From Chitinophaga sp. SYP-B3965 (GTDB taxonomy: Bacteria; Bacteroidota; Bacteroidia; Chitinophagales; Chitinophagaceae), in the NCBI RefSeq assembly GCF_009647655.1, contig NZ_WJFD01000001.1:434001-498000 (forward strand): a DNA stretch of 64,000 bases. Reading direction: 5' to 3'. Position numbers and translations under genes: made by a program. Within the stretch, counting starts at the first letter, position 1, and every line of letters begins with the position of its first letter. A model generated the notes under the pieces. That model had not been told where the DNA came from. It ran no database searches and was given only the letters and a program-made list of their open reading frames with translations. Below, piece by piece: positions 18,004 to 27,500 of this stretch.

Positions 18004-18414
18004 ATGCGCACACTCCGCATTATTGCTACGGACGAAGCCGTAGATCTGATCATTCAATTATCCATGGAGTACGGACTCCTGATGTTCCAGATGAACGAGT
18101 TTGACGAGCCCGTTTGCACCATGGATAGAAAAACAAAACTTAACCCCAATGATGTTTGTGTAGGAGAAGTGGCCGGCTGCCTCTTCTTCATGGATAAAAG
18201 GAAGTTTGAGCGTAGCAAACATACGCAACTGGTACTGGACGTTGAAAAAGGAAAAGAAAAAGGACTTTCGCTGGAAAGAGCACTGGGATTAAGGTTTTTA
18301 GTGAGATCCAGGCCTTTTACCGCGGAAGAGCAGGAAGAACTGGTAGAAATGGAAGAAGACCCGGAACTGCGTATGTTCAGCTACATTTTTGGATATGGGT
18401 TGCAATGGTTGTAG
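18004..18414 (+). CDS. DUF779 family protein lacking the usual cysteine motif
   Basis: 136 residues from the ATG at 18004; a TTG at 17995 would add three residues but is less likely. The pattern RIIATDEAVDLIIQL, VGEVAGCLFFMDKRKFERSKHTQLVLDV and GLRFLVRSRPFT matches DUF779, small proteins often found beside aldehyde dehydrogenases. In typical members the LMFHQSGGCCDGS stretch carries paired cysteines; here it reads LMFQMNEFDEPVC with only one cysteine, so a metal or redox role of that motif would be lost or changed. No aldehyde dehydrogenase gene is nearby. Confidence 0.8.
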   Translation: MRTLRIIATDEAVDLIIQLSMEYGLLMFQMNEFDEPVCTMDRKTKLNPNDVCVGEVAGCLFFMDKRKFERSKHTQLVLDVEKGKEKGLSLERALGLRFLVRSRPFTAEEQEELVEMEEDPELRMFSYIFGYGLQWL

Positions 18415-18463
18415 TGGCAGAACAATGTGAAAGGCAATAACCATACTTGTGATGGCCTCGAAT

Positions 18464-18497
18464 AAAAACCTGTGGAAATTTTCCACGGGTTTTTTAT
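18464..18497 (+). terminator. Terminator after the DUF779 gene
   Basis: AAACCTGTGG and CCACGGGTTT pair with one G-T around AAATTTT, followed by TTTTATTT. Confidence 0.8.
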
Positions 18498-18515
18498 TTG
18501 CAGTAGTATATGTAC

Positions 18516-18523
18516 TAGCTTTG
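18516..18523 (+). promoter_or_regulatory. -7 promoter box for the YwbE gene
   Basis: TAGCTTTG, exact TAnnTTTG match, 24 bp before the ATG; TTTG lies at 18497-18500, 15 bp upstream of the box, slightly short for a -33 element. Confidence 0.5.
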
Positions 18524-18546
18524 CTTTAAAATAATCTCTGTTTGTT

Positions 18547-18750
18547 ATGAATGGCCAGAATAGAAAGGATATTTACCCCGGTTTGGAAGTGGGTATTATC
18601 CTGAAGAAAGATCAGCGCAGCGGTAAACTCACTTATGGCATCGTAAAAGATATCTTAACCTCATCCCCCTTTCACTCCCGGGGTATTAAAGTAAGGCTCG
18701 AAGACGGCCAGGTGGGTCGTGTAGCCGAAGTTACCTGGCTGGATACCTGA
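18547..18750 (+). CDS. ywbE: YwbE family protein (DUF2196)
   Basis: 67 residues covering the complete family. The characteristic pattern NGQNRKDIYPGLEVGIILKK, KLTYGIVKDILT and GIKVRLEDGQVGRV is unmistakable. The small beta-barrel fold resembles a KOW or SH3-like module; the cellular role is not established. It stands alone between two promoters. Confidence 0.92.
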   Translation: MNGQNRKDIYPGLEVGIILKKDQRSGKLTYGIVKDILTSSPFHSRGIKVRLEDGQVGRVAEVTWLDT

Positions 18751-18792
18751 TAGTATTTTATCATGTAATGCTGCTTTCCAGATATAATTGCC

Positions 18793-18800
18793 TAGCTTTA
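18793..18800 (+). promoter_or_regulatory. Probable -7 box for the FkbM-like gene
   Basis: TAGCTTTA (one mismatch to TAnnTTTG), 27 bp before the ATG at 18828. Confidence 0.35.
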
Positions 18801-18827
18801 GGCCATTATTAAACCTATTCATACTTA

Positions 18828-19658
18828 ATGCTAAAGCAGATGTACAGGCGCCTGGTGCCAAAGAAGAACTTTGCTAAACAGGACGTTTTCCGCGCCATGG
18901 AAGTTGATAACTATATTCAGAAGCACCTGTTCGACCAGGAAAAGTACCAGCATCCCCTGAAATTGAACCGCTTTGAATACCAGAGTTTTTCCCAGAACGG
19001 GGAAGATGGTATCATTGCCGAGATCTTTAAAAGGATAGGTACCACCAATAAGTACTTCGTTGAATTTGGCGTGGAGAATGGCACAGAATGTAATTCCACC
19101 CTCTTGTTATACAAAGGCTGGAAGGGGCTTTGGATAGAAGGGAATGCAGGAAGTGTGCAGCATATCAATGCCCATATGCCCGGCGTAATTGCCAATGGCA
19201 ACCTCACCGTTTTAAATAACTTTATTACCGCAGAGAATATAGAATCCCTGTTCACACAAGGGGGCTGCCCCGTTGAACCGGATCTGATATCTATAGATAT
19301 TGACAGGAATGATTATTATATATGGAAGGCCATCGTAAAATTCAAACCACGTGTAGTGGCCATTGAATACAATGCCATCTTCCGGCCGGATGTATCCTTC
19401 ACCGTACCTTACGACGGCAGCAAAGTATGGGACAAGACCAGCAACTTCGGTGCATCCCTGGGTTTGCTGAACACACTGGCAGAGGAGAAGGGTTACAGCC
19501 TGGTGGCTTGTAATTTCTCCGGCGTGAATGCTTTCTTTGTGCGGAAAGATTGCCTGGGAGATAAGTTCCTGTTACCTGGTGACGCAGAAGTGCATTATGA
19601 ACCCCCCAGGTATTTCCTCTACAAAAAGGACGGACATCCAAGAAACGTTATACTATAA
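18828..19658 (+). CDS. FkbM-like protein, possible SAM-dependent methyltransferase
   Basis: 276 residues, soluble. After about 45 residues the SQNGEDGIIAEIF motif precedes YFVEFGVENGTECNST, a glycine-rich loop reminiscent of SAM-binding motif I. GLWIEGN supplies the acidic residue after strand 2, and LISIDIDRNDYYIW and PRVVAIEYN follow as in FkbM-type methyltransferases. Such proteins often act in polysaccharide or glycolipid modification, but the acceptor here is unknown. It is monocistronic: own promoter upstream, and a terminator overlapping its stop codon. Confidence 0.65.
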   Translation: MLKQMYRRLVPKKNFAKQDVFRAMEVDNYIQKHLFDQEKYQHPLKLNRFEYQSFSQNGEDGIIAEIFKRIGTTNKYFVEFGVENGTECNSTLLLYKGWKGLWIEGNAGSVQHINAHMPGVIANGNLTVLNNFITAENIESLFTQGGCPVEPDLISIDIDRNDYYIWKAIVKFKPRVVAIEYNAIFRPDVSFTVPYDGSKVWDKTSNFGASLGLLNTLAEEKGYSLVACNFSGVNAFFVRKDCLGDKFLLPGDAEVHYEPPRYFLYKKDGHPRNVIL

Positions 19659-19696
19659 AAAGAAAAGGAGCTTAGTACTAAGCTCCTTTTCTTTTT
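19657..19696 (+). terminator. Bidirectional terminator formed by a 40-bp perfect palindrome
   Basis: Every base of 19657-19676 pairs with 19677-19696 (AAAAAGAAAAGGAGCTTAGT and its complement). Poly-A and poly-T ends allow termination in both directions. It overlaps the last two bases of the preceding TAA stop. Confidence 0.85.
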
Positions 19697-19762
19697 AAGC
19701 CCTCTTAACTTCCTGTTAGCAAGAAGCCTCCTTTTCTTAACCCCCTGTTAATATAGCCCTGC

Positions 19763-19770
19763 TATCTTTG
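19763..19770 (+). promoter_or_regulatory. -7 promoter box for the sigma/FecR/SusCD locus
   Basis: TATCTTTG, exact TAnnTTTG match, 18 bp before the ATG at 19789. A TTG start at 19768 lies inside this box and is therefore unlikely to be the true start. Confidence 0.6.
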
Positions 19771-19788
19771 CGCAGCAAGCAGTGGCTG

Positions 19789-20358
19789 ATGATCGACCAA
19801 CCTGTACATATCTCCTCCTCTTTAATAGTAAGTTTACGCCAGGGCTCAGAACAGGCGTTCAGGAATATTTTTGATCTGCTGGGGAAAAAAGTATTTCACT
19901 ATTGCCTGAAAATGGTGGATAATAAAGAAGATGCGGAAGAACTGTTACAGGATATTTTTTTGAAGATCTGGGGCTTTCGCGAACACATTGACCCCGCTGC
20001 CAATTTTGAAGTATTCCTTTTCACAGTAGCCCGCAATCACTTACTCAACTTTGCCAGGAAGCGGGCCGGAAATGCAGTCCTGCTCACCGAACATATGGCC
20101 ATCATGGAAGATCACCAGGCCATCAGTTACAAAGAAACATATCACCAATACCGGCAGGTGCTGGAAAAGCTGGGCCCTAAAAGCAGGCAGGTCTTTGAAC
20201 TGAGCAGGGAACAGGGTTTGTCCAATAAAGAAATAGCACAAAAAATGGGCATCTCCATCCGCACAGTAGAAACCCATGTCTCCAATGTATTATCCGTATT
20301 AAGAAGCGAATTAAAAGATACTTATCTGCTCCTCCCGCTTTTGTTCATATTAAGTTAA
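19789..20358 (+). CDS. ECF-type RNA polymerase sigma-70 factor
   Basis: 189 residues from the ATG at 19789. Region 2 (AFRNIFDLLGKKVFHYCLKMVDNKEDAEELLQDIFLKIW) and region 4 (LGPKSRQVFELSREQGLSNKEIAQKMGISIRTVETHVSNVL) are clear. The hydrophobic C-terminal tail (YLLLPLLFIL) is common in Bacteroidota ECF factors linked to FecR. It would direct transcription of the SusC locus downstream on release by the anti-sigma factor encoded 61 bp later. Confidence 0.93.
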   Translation: MIDQPVHISSSLIVSLRQGSEQAFRNIFDLLGKKVFHYCLKMVDNKEDAEELLQDIFLKIWGFREHIDPAANFEVFLFTVARNHLLNFARKRAGNAVLLTEHMAIMEDHQAISYKETYHQYRQVLEKLGPKSRQVFELSREQGLSNKEIAQKMGISIRTVETHVSNVLSVLRSELKDTYLLLPLLFILS

Positions 20359-20419
20359 CACACCTCCACTACGTGTTGCCGCCTGGTTTCGTGTATATAC
20401 TAGCAAACCAGCTTAAACA

Positions 20420-21370
20420 ATGGCCTTACCATCGGACCAACTGAAACTGATCTTCCGGAAATTGTTACAGGGAACAGCTACGGAAGAAGAAAAGCAACTG
20501 ATAGCCACCTACCTGCAACAGGAAAATACAGAGATAGACTTTGACCTGCTTTTGCCTTATGATGAATGGGCTGCAGCTAAAGCTGATGTATTGCCTGACC
20601 AGCTCCGGAAGCGGGTGCTCAGCAGCATATTGCCTAAAAAACGCACCATGATCATACGCTGGTTGTCCGGCGCTGCTGCAGCTATTGTTATAACTATAGC
20701 CAGCTTATTATTCTTTGAACAACGAAAGGAACCAGCACAGGTGGTGGCAGTGGCAGCAAAAGGAGAGCACAGGTCCATTCTGTTATCGGATAATTCCGTC
20801 ATACACCTCAATGCGGGCAGCCAGGTTACATTCCCGGTAAAATTTACAGGAAGGGAACGCCGCATACAATTAACCGGAGAAGCTTTCTTTGAAGTAGCAC
20901 CGGATCATTCTAAACCATTTATTGTACAAACAGGCGCCATACAAACTACCGTATTAGGTACAACTTTTAATGTGCAGGCTTACGCAGGCGATGAGGCAGT
21001 AGCTGTTACAGTTACAACAGGAAAAGTAAAGGTAGAAGCAGATAACAGGATGGTGGTATTAACACCAGGGTTACGCACGGTGTATAGCAGGAACAACAGG
21101 TCCTTCACAGTAGGCAAAGCAGATACCATGGCTGTTACAGGCTGGCGGCAGAACAGGCTTGTTTTTGAAGATGCCAGCCTGGGAGAGTTATGTAAAATAC
21201 TCGGCAGGCATTACAACGTGGAATTTAAAGCAGTAGATACTGCTGTGCTAAACAGTAAATATTCTGCCACTTTTAATCAGCTAAGCCTGGAAGAATCCCT
21301 GGATAAACTGAGGCTGCTGGGAGATCTCCAATTTCGGCAGAAAGGGAATGTCATCACCATAAAACATTAA
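20420..21370 (+). CDS. FecR-family anti-sigma factor
   Basis: 316 residues. A cytoplasmic sigma-binding region (about 1-75) leads to one transmembrane helix (about 79-98), a periplasmic FecR domain (about 115-205, GEHRSILLSDNSVIHLNAGS to VTTGKVKVEA) and a C-terminal DUF4974 region (about 240-316). In this family the DUF4974/FecR part contacts the STN domain of the partner SusC and relays substrate arrival to the sigma factor. Partners lie on both sides: the sigma gene upstream and an STN-bearing SusC downstream. Confidence 0.93.
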   Translation: MALPSDQLKLIFRKLLQGTATEEEKQLIATYLQQENTEIDFDLLLPYDEWAAAKADVLPDQLRKRVLSSILPKKRTMIIRWLSGAAAAIVITIASLLFFEQRKEPAQVVAVAAKGEHRSILLSDNSVIHLNAGSQVTFPVKFTGRERRIQLTGEAFFEVAPDHSKPFIVQTGAIQTTVLGTTFNVQAYAGDEAVAVTVTTGKVKVEADNRMVVLTPGLRTVYSRNNRSFTVGKADTMAVTGWRQNRLVFEDASLGELCKILGRHYNVEFKAVDTAVLNSKYSATFNQLSLEESLDKLRLLGDLQFRQKGNVITIKH

Positions 21371-21374
21371 AAAA

Positions 21375-21399
21375 GCCACCCCGTTCGCGGCGGGATGGC
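21375..21399 (+). promoter_or_regulatory. Hairpin between fecR and susC (9-7-9 geometry)
   Basis: Arms GCCACCCCG (21375-21383) and CGGGATGGC (21391-21399) pair except for a C-A mismatch at the central fifth position, around the 7-nt loop TTCGCGG. An A-run precedes it and no T-run follows, so it is not a standard terminator. A hairpin of the same geometry lies at 58085-58109 in the other fecR-susC gap. Confidence 0.6.
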
Positions 21400-21444
21400 A
21401 CAGTAAGTCACCAATAACATTAATGACCAAAAGCAAACAAATTT

Positions 21445-24400
21445 ATGCAACTATGTTCAGGGAACAAAGAATTGAATGCCCGTATCATCCACAGGCTTGG
21501 CCTGTTTGTGTTCGCATTATGCTGCCTGCTATCACTGCAACAGGTTTCCGCTCAGGACGCAAAGAATACCACGGTTAGTTTGCAGGTGAATGACCGTACA
21601 CTGAAAGAAGTATTCCTGGAAATAGAAAAGCAAACCGGCTTTACTATTGAGTTCCGGCACGACGTGCTGGACCAGAACAAACACATCAGCATTATCGCCA
21701 CCAAAGAAAGTGTAAGCAAAGTACTGGAACGGTTACTGGCCGGAACGGGTACTACCTTTCTCCAAAAGAACAAAAGCATCCTTATCATAAAAGGCAGCCC
21801 TGCTGCTCCCAAAGCAGCAAGACCGGTAAGCGGTAATGTGCGGGATAATAACGGGGAGATCCTGATAGGAGTAAGTGTATCTGCTAATACTGTGCATACC
21901 ACTACGAATGAAAATGGAGATTACTTCATCAATGTACCGGAAGGAGTGGATGCTATTACTTTCAATTATGTAGGCATAAAACCATACTCAGAAAAAACGG
22001 AGGGCAGAAGCGTCATCAATGTACAGCTGGCCCGGCAGAATGTAGAATTGGGCCAGGTGGTAGTAACCGCGCTGGGCATAAAGAGAGAAGCAAGGGCACT
22101 GAGCTATAGTATCCAGGGTGTGAATGTGGAGGCAATGAACGAAACAAAAAGCACCAACCTCATCAATTCATTATCCGGTAAAGTAGCCGGTGTACAGGTG
22201 ATACCGGCTGGATTTAACACGGGCTCGTCCCGCATTATTATCCGCGGGAATAATTCTTTAACCGGTAATAACCAACCCCTGTTTGTAGTGGATGGAATGC
22301 CGATTGATAATGAGCCGGGAGAAGATGGGAGTATTGACTACGGCAGCAGTGCCAATGACATTAACCCGGATGATATAGAGAACATACAGATCTTAAAAGG
22401 CCCCAATGCTTCTGCGTTGTACGGTTCAAGAGGTTCAAACGGTGTTGTGCTGATCACCACCAAAAAGGGTTCTGCAAAGTTCAAAGTGGCTTTTAATTCC
22501 AGCATGATGTTCCAGAAGCTCACGGAGTTCCCTGAATACCAGAACGCATATGGTGTAGGTACTTCCTTTGCTATAGATCCTACCAACAGAATACCAAGGT
22601 CAACGGTGAATTACCGGAGCTGGGGTTCACCTATGCTGGGTCAACCTTATGTGGCGTTGGATGGAAAAGTAAAACCTTATCTCCCGCATCCTGATAACAT
22701 AAAAGATTTCTACTCCACGGCCGGCCTGTTTACCAATTCCCTGGCCGTAGAAGGTGGTAATGCATCCAATGTTTACCGTATTGCCTATACCAATTATAGC
22801 GGAACAAGCGTGGTAAAAGGGTTTAATGATATGGGAAGGCACTCTGTGGATTTTCGCCTGTTGAACACCTTTTCCAAATGGCTGACACTGGATTCAAAGC
22901 TTAATTATGTCCGGGATATTGTAGACAATCGTCAGTACTCCAACAGTAACGGGCGCAACCCTACTAACCTGTACACGCACATGGCCCGCAGTACAGACCT
23001 CGCTGAACTGCTGCCTTACAAAGATCCATTAACCGGTATGGAAATAGGTACACACCGGAACTTCAGTAATCCTTACTGGGTGATCAATGAGAACCCAAAC
23101 AAGGATATCAAGGACAGGCTGATCGCTTCCTTTAATGCAGAAGCAAAGATCACACCCTGGTTAAAGTTTAACGGCCGTTTTGGAACAGACCTTTACTGGT
23201 GGGATGGCTTTGAATTCAATAATATTGGATCTGTTGTAGCCAGCAACCCCAACGGGTTTATGCGCACCTTTAACACCAAACAACAGAACCTGAACCTGGA
23301 GGGAATATTTTCTTTTTCTAAGAACATAAAGGATTTTTCCATACAGGCAAACCTTGGTGCCAGTAAGTATACCTCAAGCATGGAAAGAAGGGAACAAAGG
23401 ATCAATTCTTTATTGCAACCCGGTTTGATCAACCTTTCCAATGCGAAAGAATATCCCACCGTTTCGCAAACTATACGCAGGAAGGAGATCAACTCAGTTT
23501 TCGGATCTGTATCACTGGGTTATCGCAATTATGCCTTCATAGATCTCACTGGCCGTAACGACAAATCTTCCACACTGCCCAAAGGCAACAACTCCTATTT
23601 CTATCCCTCTCTTGGAGGAAGCCTCATTATCAGTGATCTGTTACACATGAATAGTAACTTCCTGAACTTCTTAAAAGTAAGAGGTTCCATTGCCATGGTA
23701 GGAGGAGACTCAAATGCCCCCTATCTGCTGGAACAGACCTATTCCTTCAACGGCTTCTTAAACGATGCCACACTTGCCTCTTTATCTACTACCATGAACA
23801 ATCCGGACCTGAAACCGGAGAAGACCAACTCTTATGAATTTGGCCTGAACGCCCGCTTATTAAAAAACAGGATCAGCCTGGATGCTACTTACTATAATGC
23901 GGCTACCACTAACCAGATCATTACTGCACAATTACCTGCCTCCAGCGGTTACCAGCAAAGGATCTACAATGCCGGTAAGATCAGGAACTGGGGTTACGAA
24001 GCTTCTGCTACCGCAAAGCTGATTGCAAAAAAGAACTTTCAGTGGGAAACATCTTTGAATTTTTCCAAGAACAATTCAATGGTCGTAGAACTGATAGACG
24101 GTGTAGACCGCTTCCAGATGAATAATAATTCCAGTTACCTCTATGTGTATGCACAGGTAGGAAAACCTTATGCTTACCTCCGTGGCCTTGGTGTGGCAAG
24201 AGATGCCAAAGGCCATATGCTGATAGAAGATGGTGGTTCATTATTGGTAAAAGACAATGATATGGCTTTTGGCACCGCATCGCCCGATTGGCTGGGAGGC
24301 ATCAATAATACCTTCAGGCTGGGCAGGCTGGATTTCAGCTTTCTGTTCGATGTTAAAATGGGTGGTGTGATCTATTCCGGCAGCTTTTCCAGGATGCTCA

Positions 24401-24849
24401 CGAATGGCGTGAGTGCGGAAACATTATATGGCCGGGACGACTTTTACCTGCATTCCGTGATCCTTGGAGAAAACGGTAGTGAATTAAGCGGCGGCGCACA
24501 ATGGGATGCCTATTTTGCTGACGGCACAAAAAACACGAAGTATGTAACGCCGCAGAACTATGAATATGCACGGCCTAACTACGCAGAGTTTGTGATATAC
24601 GATGCCTCTTTTATCAAGTTGCGCGAAGTAACGCTGGGATATAATTTTTCTGAAAAGCCGTTGAGAAGAACGCCCATAAAAACAGCACGTATCTCACTGG
24701 CTGGCCGCAACCTGGCCATCCTTTACCGCAAAACGCCCAAAGGGCTTGATCCGGAAGCCGCTTCCACAGCTGGTAACGGACAAGGTATAGAAAATGGCGC
24801 ATTGCCTCCCAACGCCATTTATGGATTCAACATTAAACTTACTTTATGA
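21445..24849 (+). CDS. SusC/RagA TonB-linked outer membrane protein with STN signalling domain
   Basis: 1134 residues. The signal peptide is long (about 1-36, ending QQVSAQ), with a leading polar stretch typical of this group. Next come a secretin/TonB short N-terminal (STN) domain (about 44-116), a carboxypeptidase-regulatory-like domain (about 127-200), the plug (about 215-340, YGSRGSNGVVLITTKKG) and the barrel. The STN domain marks a transducer that activates FecR/sigma when substrate is bound. Its stop overlaps the SusD start by 4 bp. With the following GH99-like enzyme and phosphoesterases the ligand could be a phosphorylated glycan (inference). Confidence 0.95.
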   Translation: MQLCSGNKELNARIIHRLGLFVFALCCLLSLQQVSAQDAKNTTVSLQVNDRTLKEVFLEIEKQTGFTIEFRHDVLDQNKHISIIATKESVSKVLERLLAGTGTTFLQKNKSILIIKGSPAAPKAARPVSGNVRDNNGEILIGVSVSANTVHTTTNENGDYFINVPEGVDAITFNYVGIKPYSEKTEGRSVINVQLARQNVELGQVVVTALGIKREARALSYSIQGVNVEAMNETKSTNLINSLSGKVAGVQVIPAGFNTGSSRIIIRGNNSLTGNNQPLFVVDGMPIDNEPGEDGSIDYGSSANDINPDDIENIQILKGPNASALYGSRGSNGVVLITTKKGSAKFKVAFNSSMMFQKLTEFPEYQNAYGVGTSFAIDPTNRIPRSTVNYRSWGSPMLGQPYVALDGKVKPYLPHPDNIKDFYSTAGLFTNSLAVEGGNASNVYRIAYTNYSGTSVVKGFNDMGRHSVDFRLLNTFSKWLTLDSKLNYVRDIVDNRQYSNSNGRNPTNLYTHMARSTDLAELLPYKDPLTGMEIGTHRNFSNPYWVINENPNKDIKDRLIASFNAEAKITPWLKFNGRFGTDLYWWDGFEFNNIGSVVASNPNGFMRTFNTKQQNLNLEGIFSFSKNIKDFSIQANLGASKYTSSMERREQRINSLLQPGLINLSNAKEYPTVSQTIRRKEINSVFGSVSLGYRNYAFIDLTGRNDKSSTLPKGNNSYFYPSLGGSLIISDLLHMNSNFLNFLKVRGSIAMVGGDSNAPYLLEQTYSFNGFLNDATLASLSTTMNNPDLKPEKTNSYEFGLNARLLKNRISLDATYYNAATTNQIITAQLPASSGYQQRIYNAGKIRNWGYEASATAKLIAKKNFQWETSLNFSKNNSMVVELIDGVDRFQMNNNSSYLYVYAQVGKPYAYLRGLGVARDAKGHMLIEDGGSLLVKDNDMAFGTASPDWLGGINNTFRLGRLDFSFLFDVKMGGVIYSGSFSRMLTNGVSAETLYGRDDFYLHSVILGENGSELSGGAQWDAYFADGTKNTKYVTPQNYEYARPNYAEFVIYDASFIKLREVTLGYNFSEKPLRRTPIKTARISLAGRNLAILYRKTPKGLDPEAASTAGNGQGIENGALPPNAIYGFNIKLTL

Positions 24850-26435
24850 GAACAATTTCCATATACTTAATGATCTTTTTATTGGGTTTCGCCTCCTGTT
24901 CAAAGGATCTTGAATCAGTGAACGACAACCCCAATAATCCAACAAAGGTAGAGCCTGATTTTCTCTTGACTACCGCTATATTCGAAACAATGAACCTCTA
25001 CGGAGGTCCCATGAACAGGGTAGTGTTCTTTAACTATACACACCATTTCTCTGGCTTCCAGGGAGAGTTTCAACGGTACACTTATGGTGTGGACGACAAT
25101 AATACGTATTGGAAGAATACCTACATCAGGTGCCTGCAACCGGTTAACCAGATAGAGCTGAACTATAAGAACAACCCTTCTTATACCAACAGGGTATTGA
25201 TTGCCCGCATCTGGAAGGACTTTATCCTTTCCAATACTGTTTCTATCTGGGGCAGCATTCCTGCAGATGGCGCATTGGCCGGAACCCCATCAGTGCCTTA
25301 TACAAAAGAACAAGATGTTTATACAGCACTGCTGGCAGATCTGAAAGTACTGGCAGATTCATTGAATGTAACAGGCGATAAATACACCGTTATTGCTGAT
25401 AAGGTATTCGGTGGTGATGTTTTAAAGTGGAAAAAGTTCGCTAATTCTCTCCGCTTAAGGCTGGCCATGCGCATCTCTAACGCAGATGCTGTATTAGCCC
25501 AGAAAGTTGTAGCGGAGATCTACCAGGATGAACAAAACACCATGAAGTTACAGGCAGAAACCGCTGCTGCCACCTGGGGCAGCACCAGTGATACCTGGAG
25601 CCCTTTGTACGACAGGGTGGTATATAACTATACCGCCAACAAAGCCACCATTCCTGTAGTGAATGAATCTTTGATCTACCACATGGCTCCGTATAATGAT
25701 CCCCGCTTAGCCGTGTATGCACAACCTGCCAAACAGGGTCCGCAGATTGGAAAATACTTTGGTCAGAATATCTCTTACGGCGGCGGTGGTGCTTATGCAA
25801 ACGGGCTTACCAATCCCCATACCGGGCTGAAGCAGGATGATTACTCATACATAGGAGAACGTTTCTTAAAACCAGATGCTGAATATGTATTCCTTTCTTA
25901 CGCGGAAACCTGCTTCCTTAAAGCAGAGGCTGCTTTAAAAGGATGGTGGGGTGATGCATCACAGGCTGCACAATATTATAATGAAGGTATTGATGCTTCC
26001 CTTGGCCGTTATGGGCTCACCGCACAAGCTGCTGCTTATAAAAATACACCTGGTATTAAATGGGGCACCGCTTCAGACACTACCGGCCGCAGTGCTGCAT
26101 TTGAAGACTGGTTACAGATCTGCAGCAGTTACGTGCCCGCAGGAGATAATTATCGCCAGATCATCATGCAGGAGTGGCTGGCCATTCCTGGCCAGGGTGT
26201 AGATGCCTGGGCATTGATCAGGCGCTCCAGGATATTGGAATTTGAACCGCAGTTTGCTACTTATGATGGCAACTATGCCTACGTTCCGGACCGTCTTTTA
26301 TATCCGGCCACTGAATTGCAGATCAATGCAAAAGAAGTGCAGAAAGCTATTCCATGGCTGAACGGCCCGGATAACTTATTTACAAAATTGTGGTTTGCAC
26401 TGCCCAATAAAAAGAATCCTTTCCTTCCTTATTAA
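24846..26435 (+). CDS. SusD-like lipoprotein (SusD-like_2 type)
   Basis: 529 residues with a lipobox (FASC, cysteine near residue 18). The start NDNPNNPTKVEPDFLLTTAIF, the VFGGDVLKWKKFANSLRLRLAMRIS segment and FLSYAETCFLKAEAALKGW are typical of the second SusD subclass rather than the RagB subclass of the other two SusD proteins here. It would capture the substrate at the cell surface for the overlapping SusC. Confidence 0.93.
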   Translation: MRTISIYLMIFLLGFASCSKDLESVNDNPNNPTKVEPDFLLTTAIFETMNLYGGPMNRVVFFNYTHHFSGFQGEFQRYTYGVDDNNTYWKNTYIRCLQPVNQIELNYKNNPSYTNRVLIARIWKDFILSNTVSIWGSIPADGALAGTPSVPYTKEQDVYTALLADLKVLADSLNVTGDKYTVIADKVFGGDVLKWKKFANSLRLRLAMRISNADAVLAQKVVAEIYQDEQNTMKLQAETAAATWGSTSDTWSPLYDRVVYNYTANKATIPVVNESLIYHMAPYNDPRLAVYAQPAKQGPQIGKYFGQNISYGGGGAYANGLTNPHTGLKQDDYSYIGERFLKPDAEYVFLSYAETCFLKAEAALKGWWGDASQAAQYYNEGIDASLGRYGLTAQAAAYKNTPGIKWGTASDTTGRSAAFEDWLQICSSYVPAGDNYRQIIMQEWLAIPGQGVDAWALIRRSRILEFEPQFATYDGNYAYVPDRLLYPATELQINAKEVQKAIPWLNGPDNLFTKLWFALPNKKNPFLPY

Positions 26436-26445
26436 TTTTTAGAAA

Positions 26446-27495
26446 ATGAAAAGAACAGCATATATAGCCATACTCTCTTTTGTGTTCGCCGCATGTAGTA
26501 AAGAGGACCAGCATTTACCACCCGATTTTAATTACGATATACCACCTGTTACCATAACGGAAGATGTGGCCGTAGGCGCTTACTACTATAATTATGCTGC
26601 TGCGGACTGGGCAAAGAAATATGCCGATACGCCGCAGTTAGGAGAATACTCAGCACTGAATGCCACCGTAATGGAACAGCACCGCCAATGGGCAGACCTG
26701 GGTGGTGTAGACTTCTTTATATTTAACTGGAATGGCGCCACGCCCGGAAATCCTGTGCTGAACAGCTTTGTACAGGGCCGGAATAGCAATGTGAAGATGG
26801 TGATCAATTACAATACAGCGCACCTGTCTGCCACGAATGCTTCCCCGCTTACAGGTACAAAGCTCAATACAATGATCACTGAGCTAAAGACATTGGCGGC
26901 TGCTCATTTTTCCAAAGACTATTATTATAAAACAGAGGGCAGGCCCGTTATATTGATCACGCCGCTCAACCTGGCCACCAATGCAGCCGCCAGCATTAAT
27001 TACGCAACAGTGATCCCCGCAGTGAAACAAGCGCTGAAAGATGCAGGAGTGGATGTATATGTGATCGGTGAGATCACTACCGGCTGGTTGCCACCTGCAA
27101 GATATGCATCTGCCATCAAAGCTATGGATGGCGTTGACCTGAGCAACTGGGCCACTGATGTGTACGACAGATCTGTTTTCTTCCCTTCCTATAGCGATAT
27201 CAACTGGAAGAACTGGGCAGACTCCACAAAGAGCTGGAACATGGATTATGTACCCTGCATTTTCCCGGGCTTTAATGATAAGGTTTCCACGCCCGCCAGT
27301 AAGATATACGACATCAACCGCAGCGCTGAATTCTATACAGATTATTGCAATGTGGCCAAGCGTAATATGAGTAAGAAAAGATTAGTGCTGATCAATTCAT
27401 GGAACAACTTCCAGGTGAGCACTGCCCTGGAACCAGCAAAGAAGTACGGCACCACTTACCTGGAAATAACAAAAAAGCAGTTTAAAGTAAAATAA
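26446..27495 (+). CDS. GH99-like (WbsX-type) lipoprotein
   Basis: 349 residues with a lipoprotein signal (FAAC). The pattern VAVGAYYYNYAAADW, LGEYSALN, HRQWADLGGVDFFIFNWNG, KTEGRPVILI and the terminal INSWNNFQVSTALEPAKKYG follows the GH71/GH99-like TIM-barrel family known from WbsX proteins. GH99 enzymes are endo-alpha-mannosidases/mannanases; members of the looser family have unproven activities, and I did not identify the catalytic glutamate pair with certainty. It begins 10 bp after SusD and 5 bp before a phosphoesterase, so it is part of the locus and probably acts on the imported glycan at the surface. Confidence 0.75.
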   Translation: MKRTAYIAILSFVFAACSKEDQHLPPDFNYDIPPVTITEDVAVGAYYYNYAAADWAKKYADTPQLGEYSALNATVMEQHRQWADLGGVDFFIFNWNGATPGNPVLNSFVQGRNSNVKMVINYNTAHLSATNASPLTGTKLNTMITELKTLAAAHFSKDYYYKTEGRPVILITPLNLATNAAASINYATVIPAVKQALKDAGVDVYVIGEITTGWLPPARYASAIKAMDGVDLSNWATDVYDRSVFFPSYSDINWKNWADSTKSWNMDYVPCIFPGFNDKVSTPASKIYDINRSAEFYTDYCNVAKRNMSKKRLVLINSWNNFQVSTALEPAKKYGTTYLEITKKQFKVK

Positions 27496-27500
27496 CAGCT

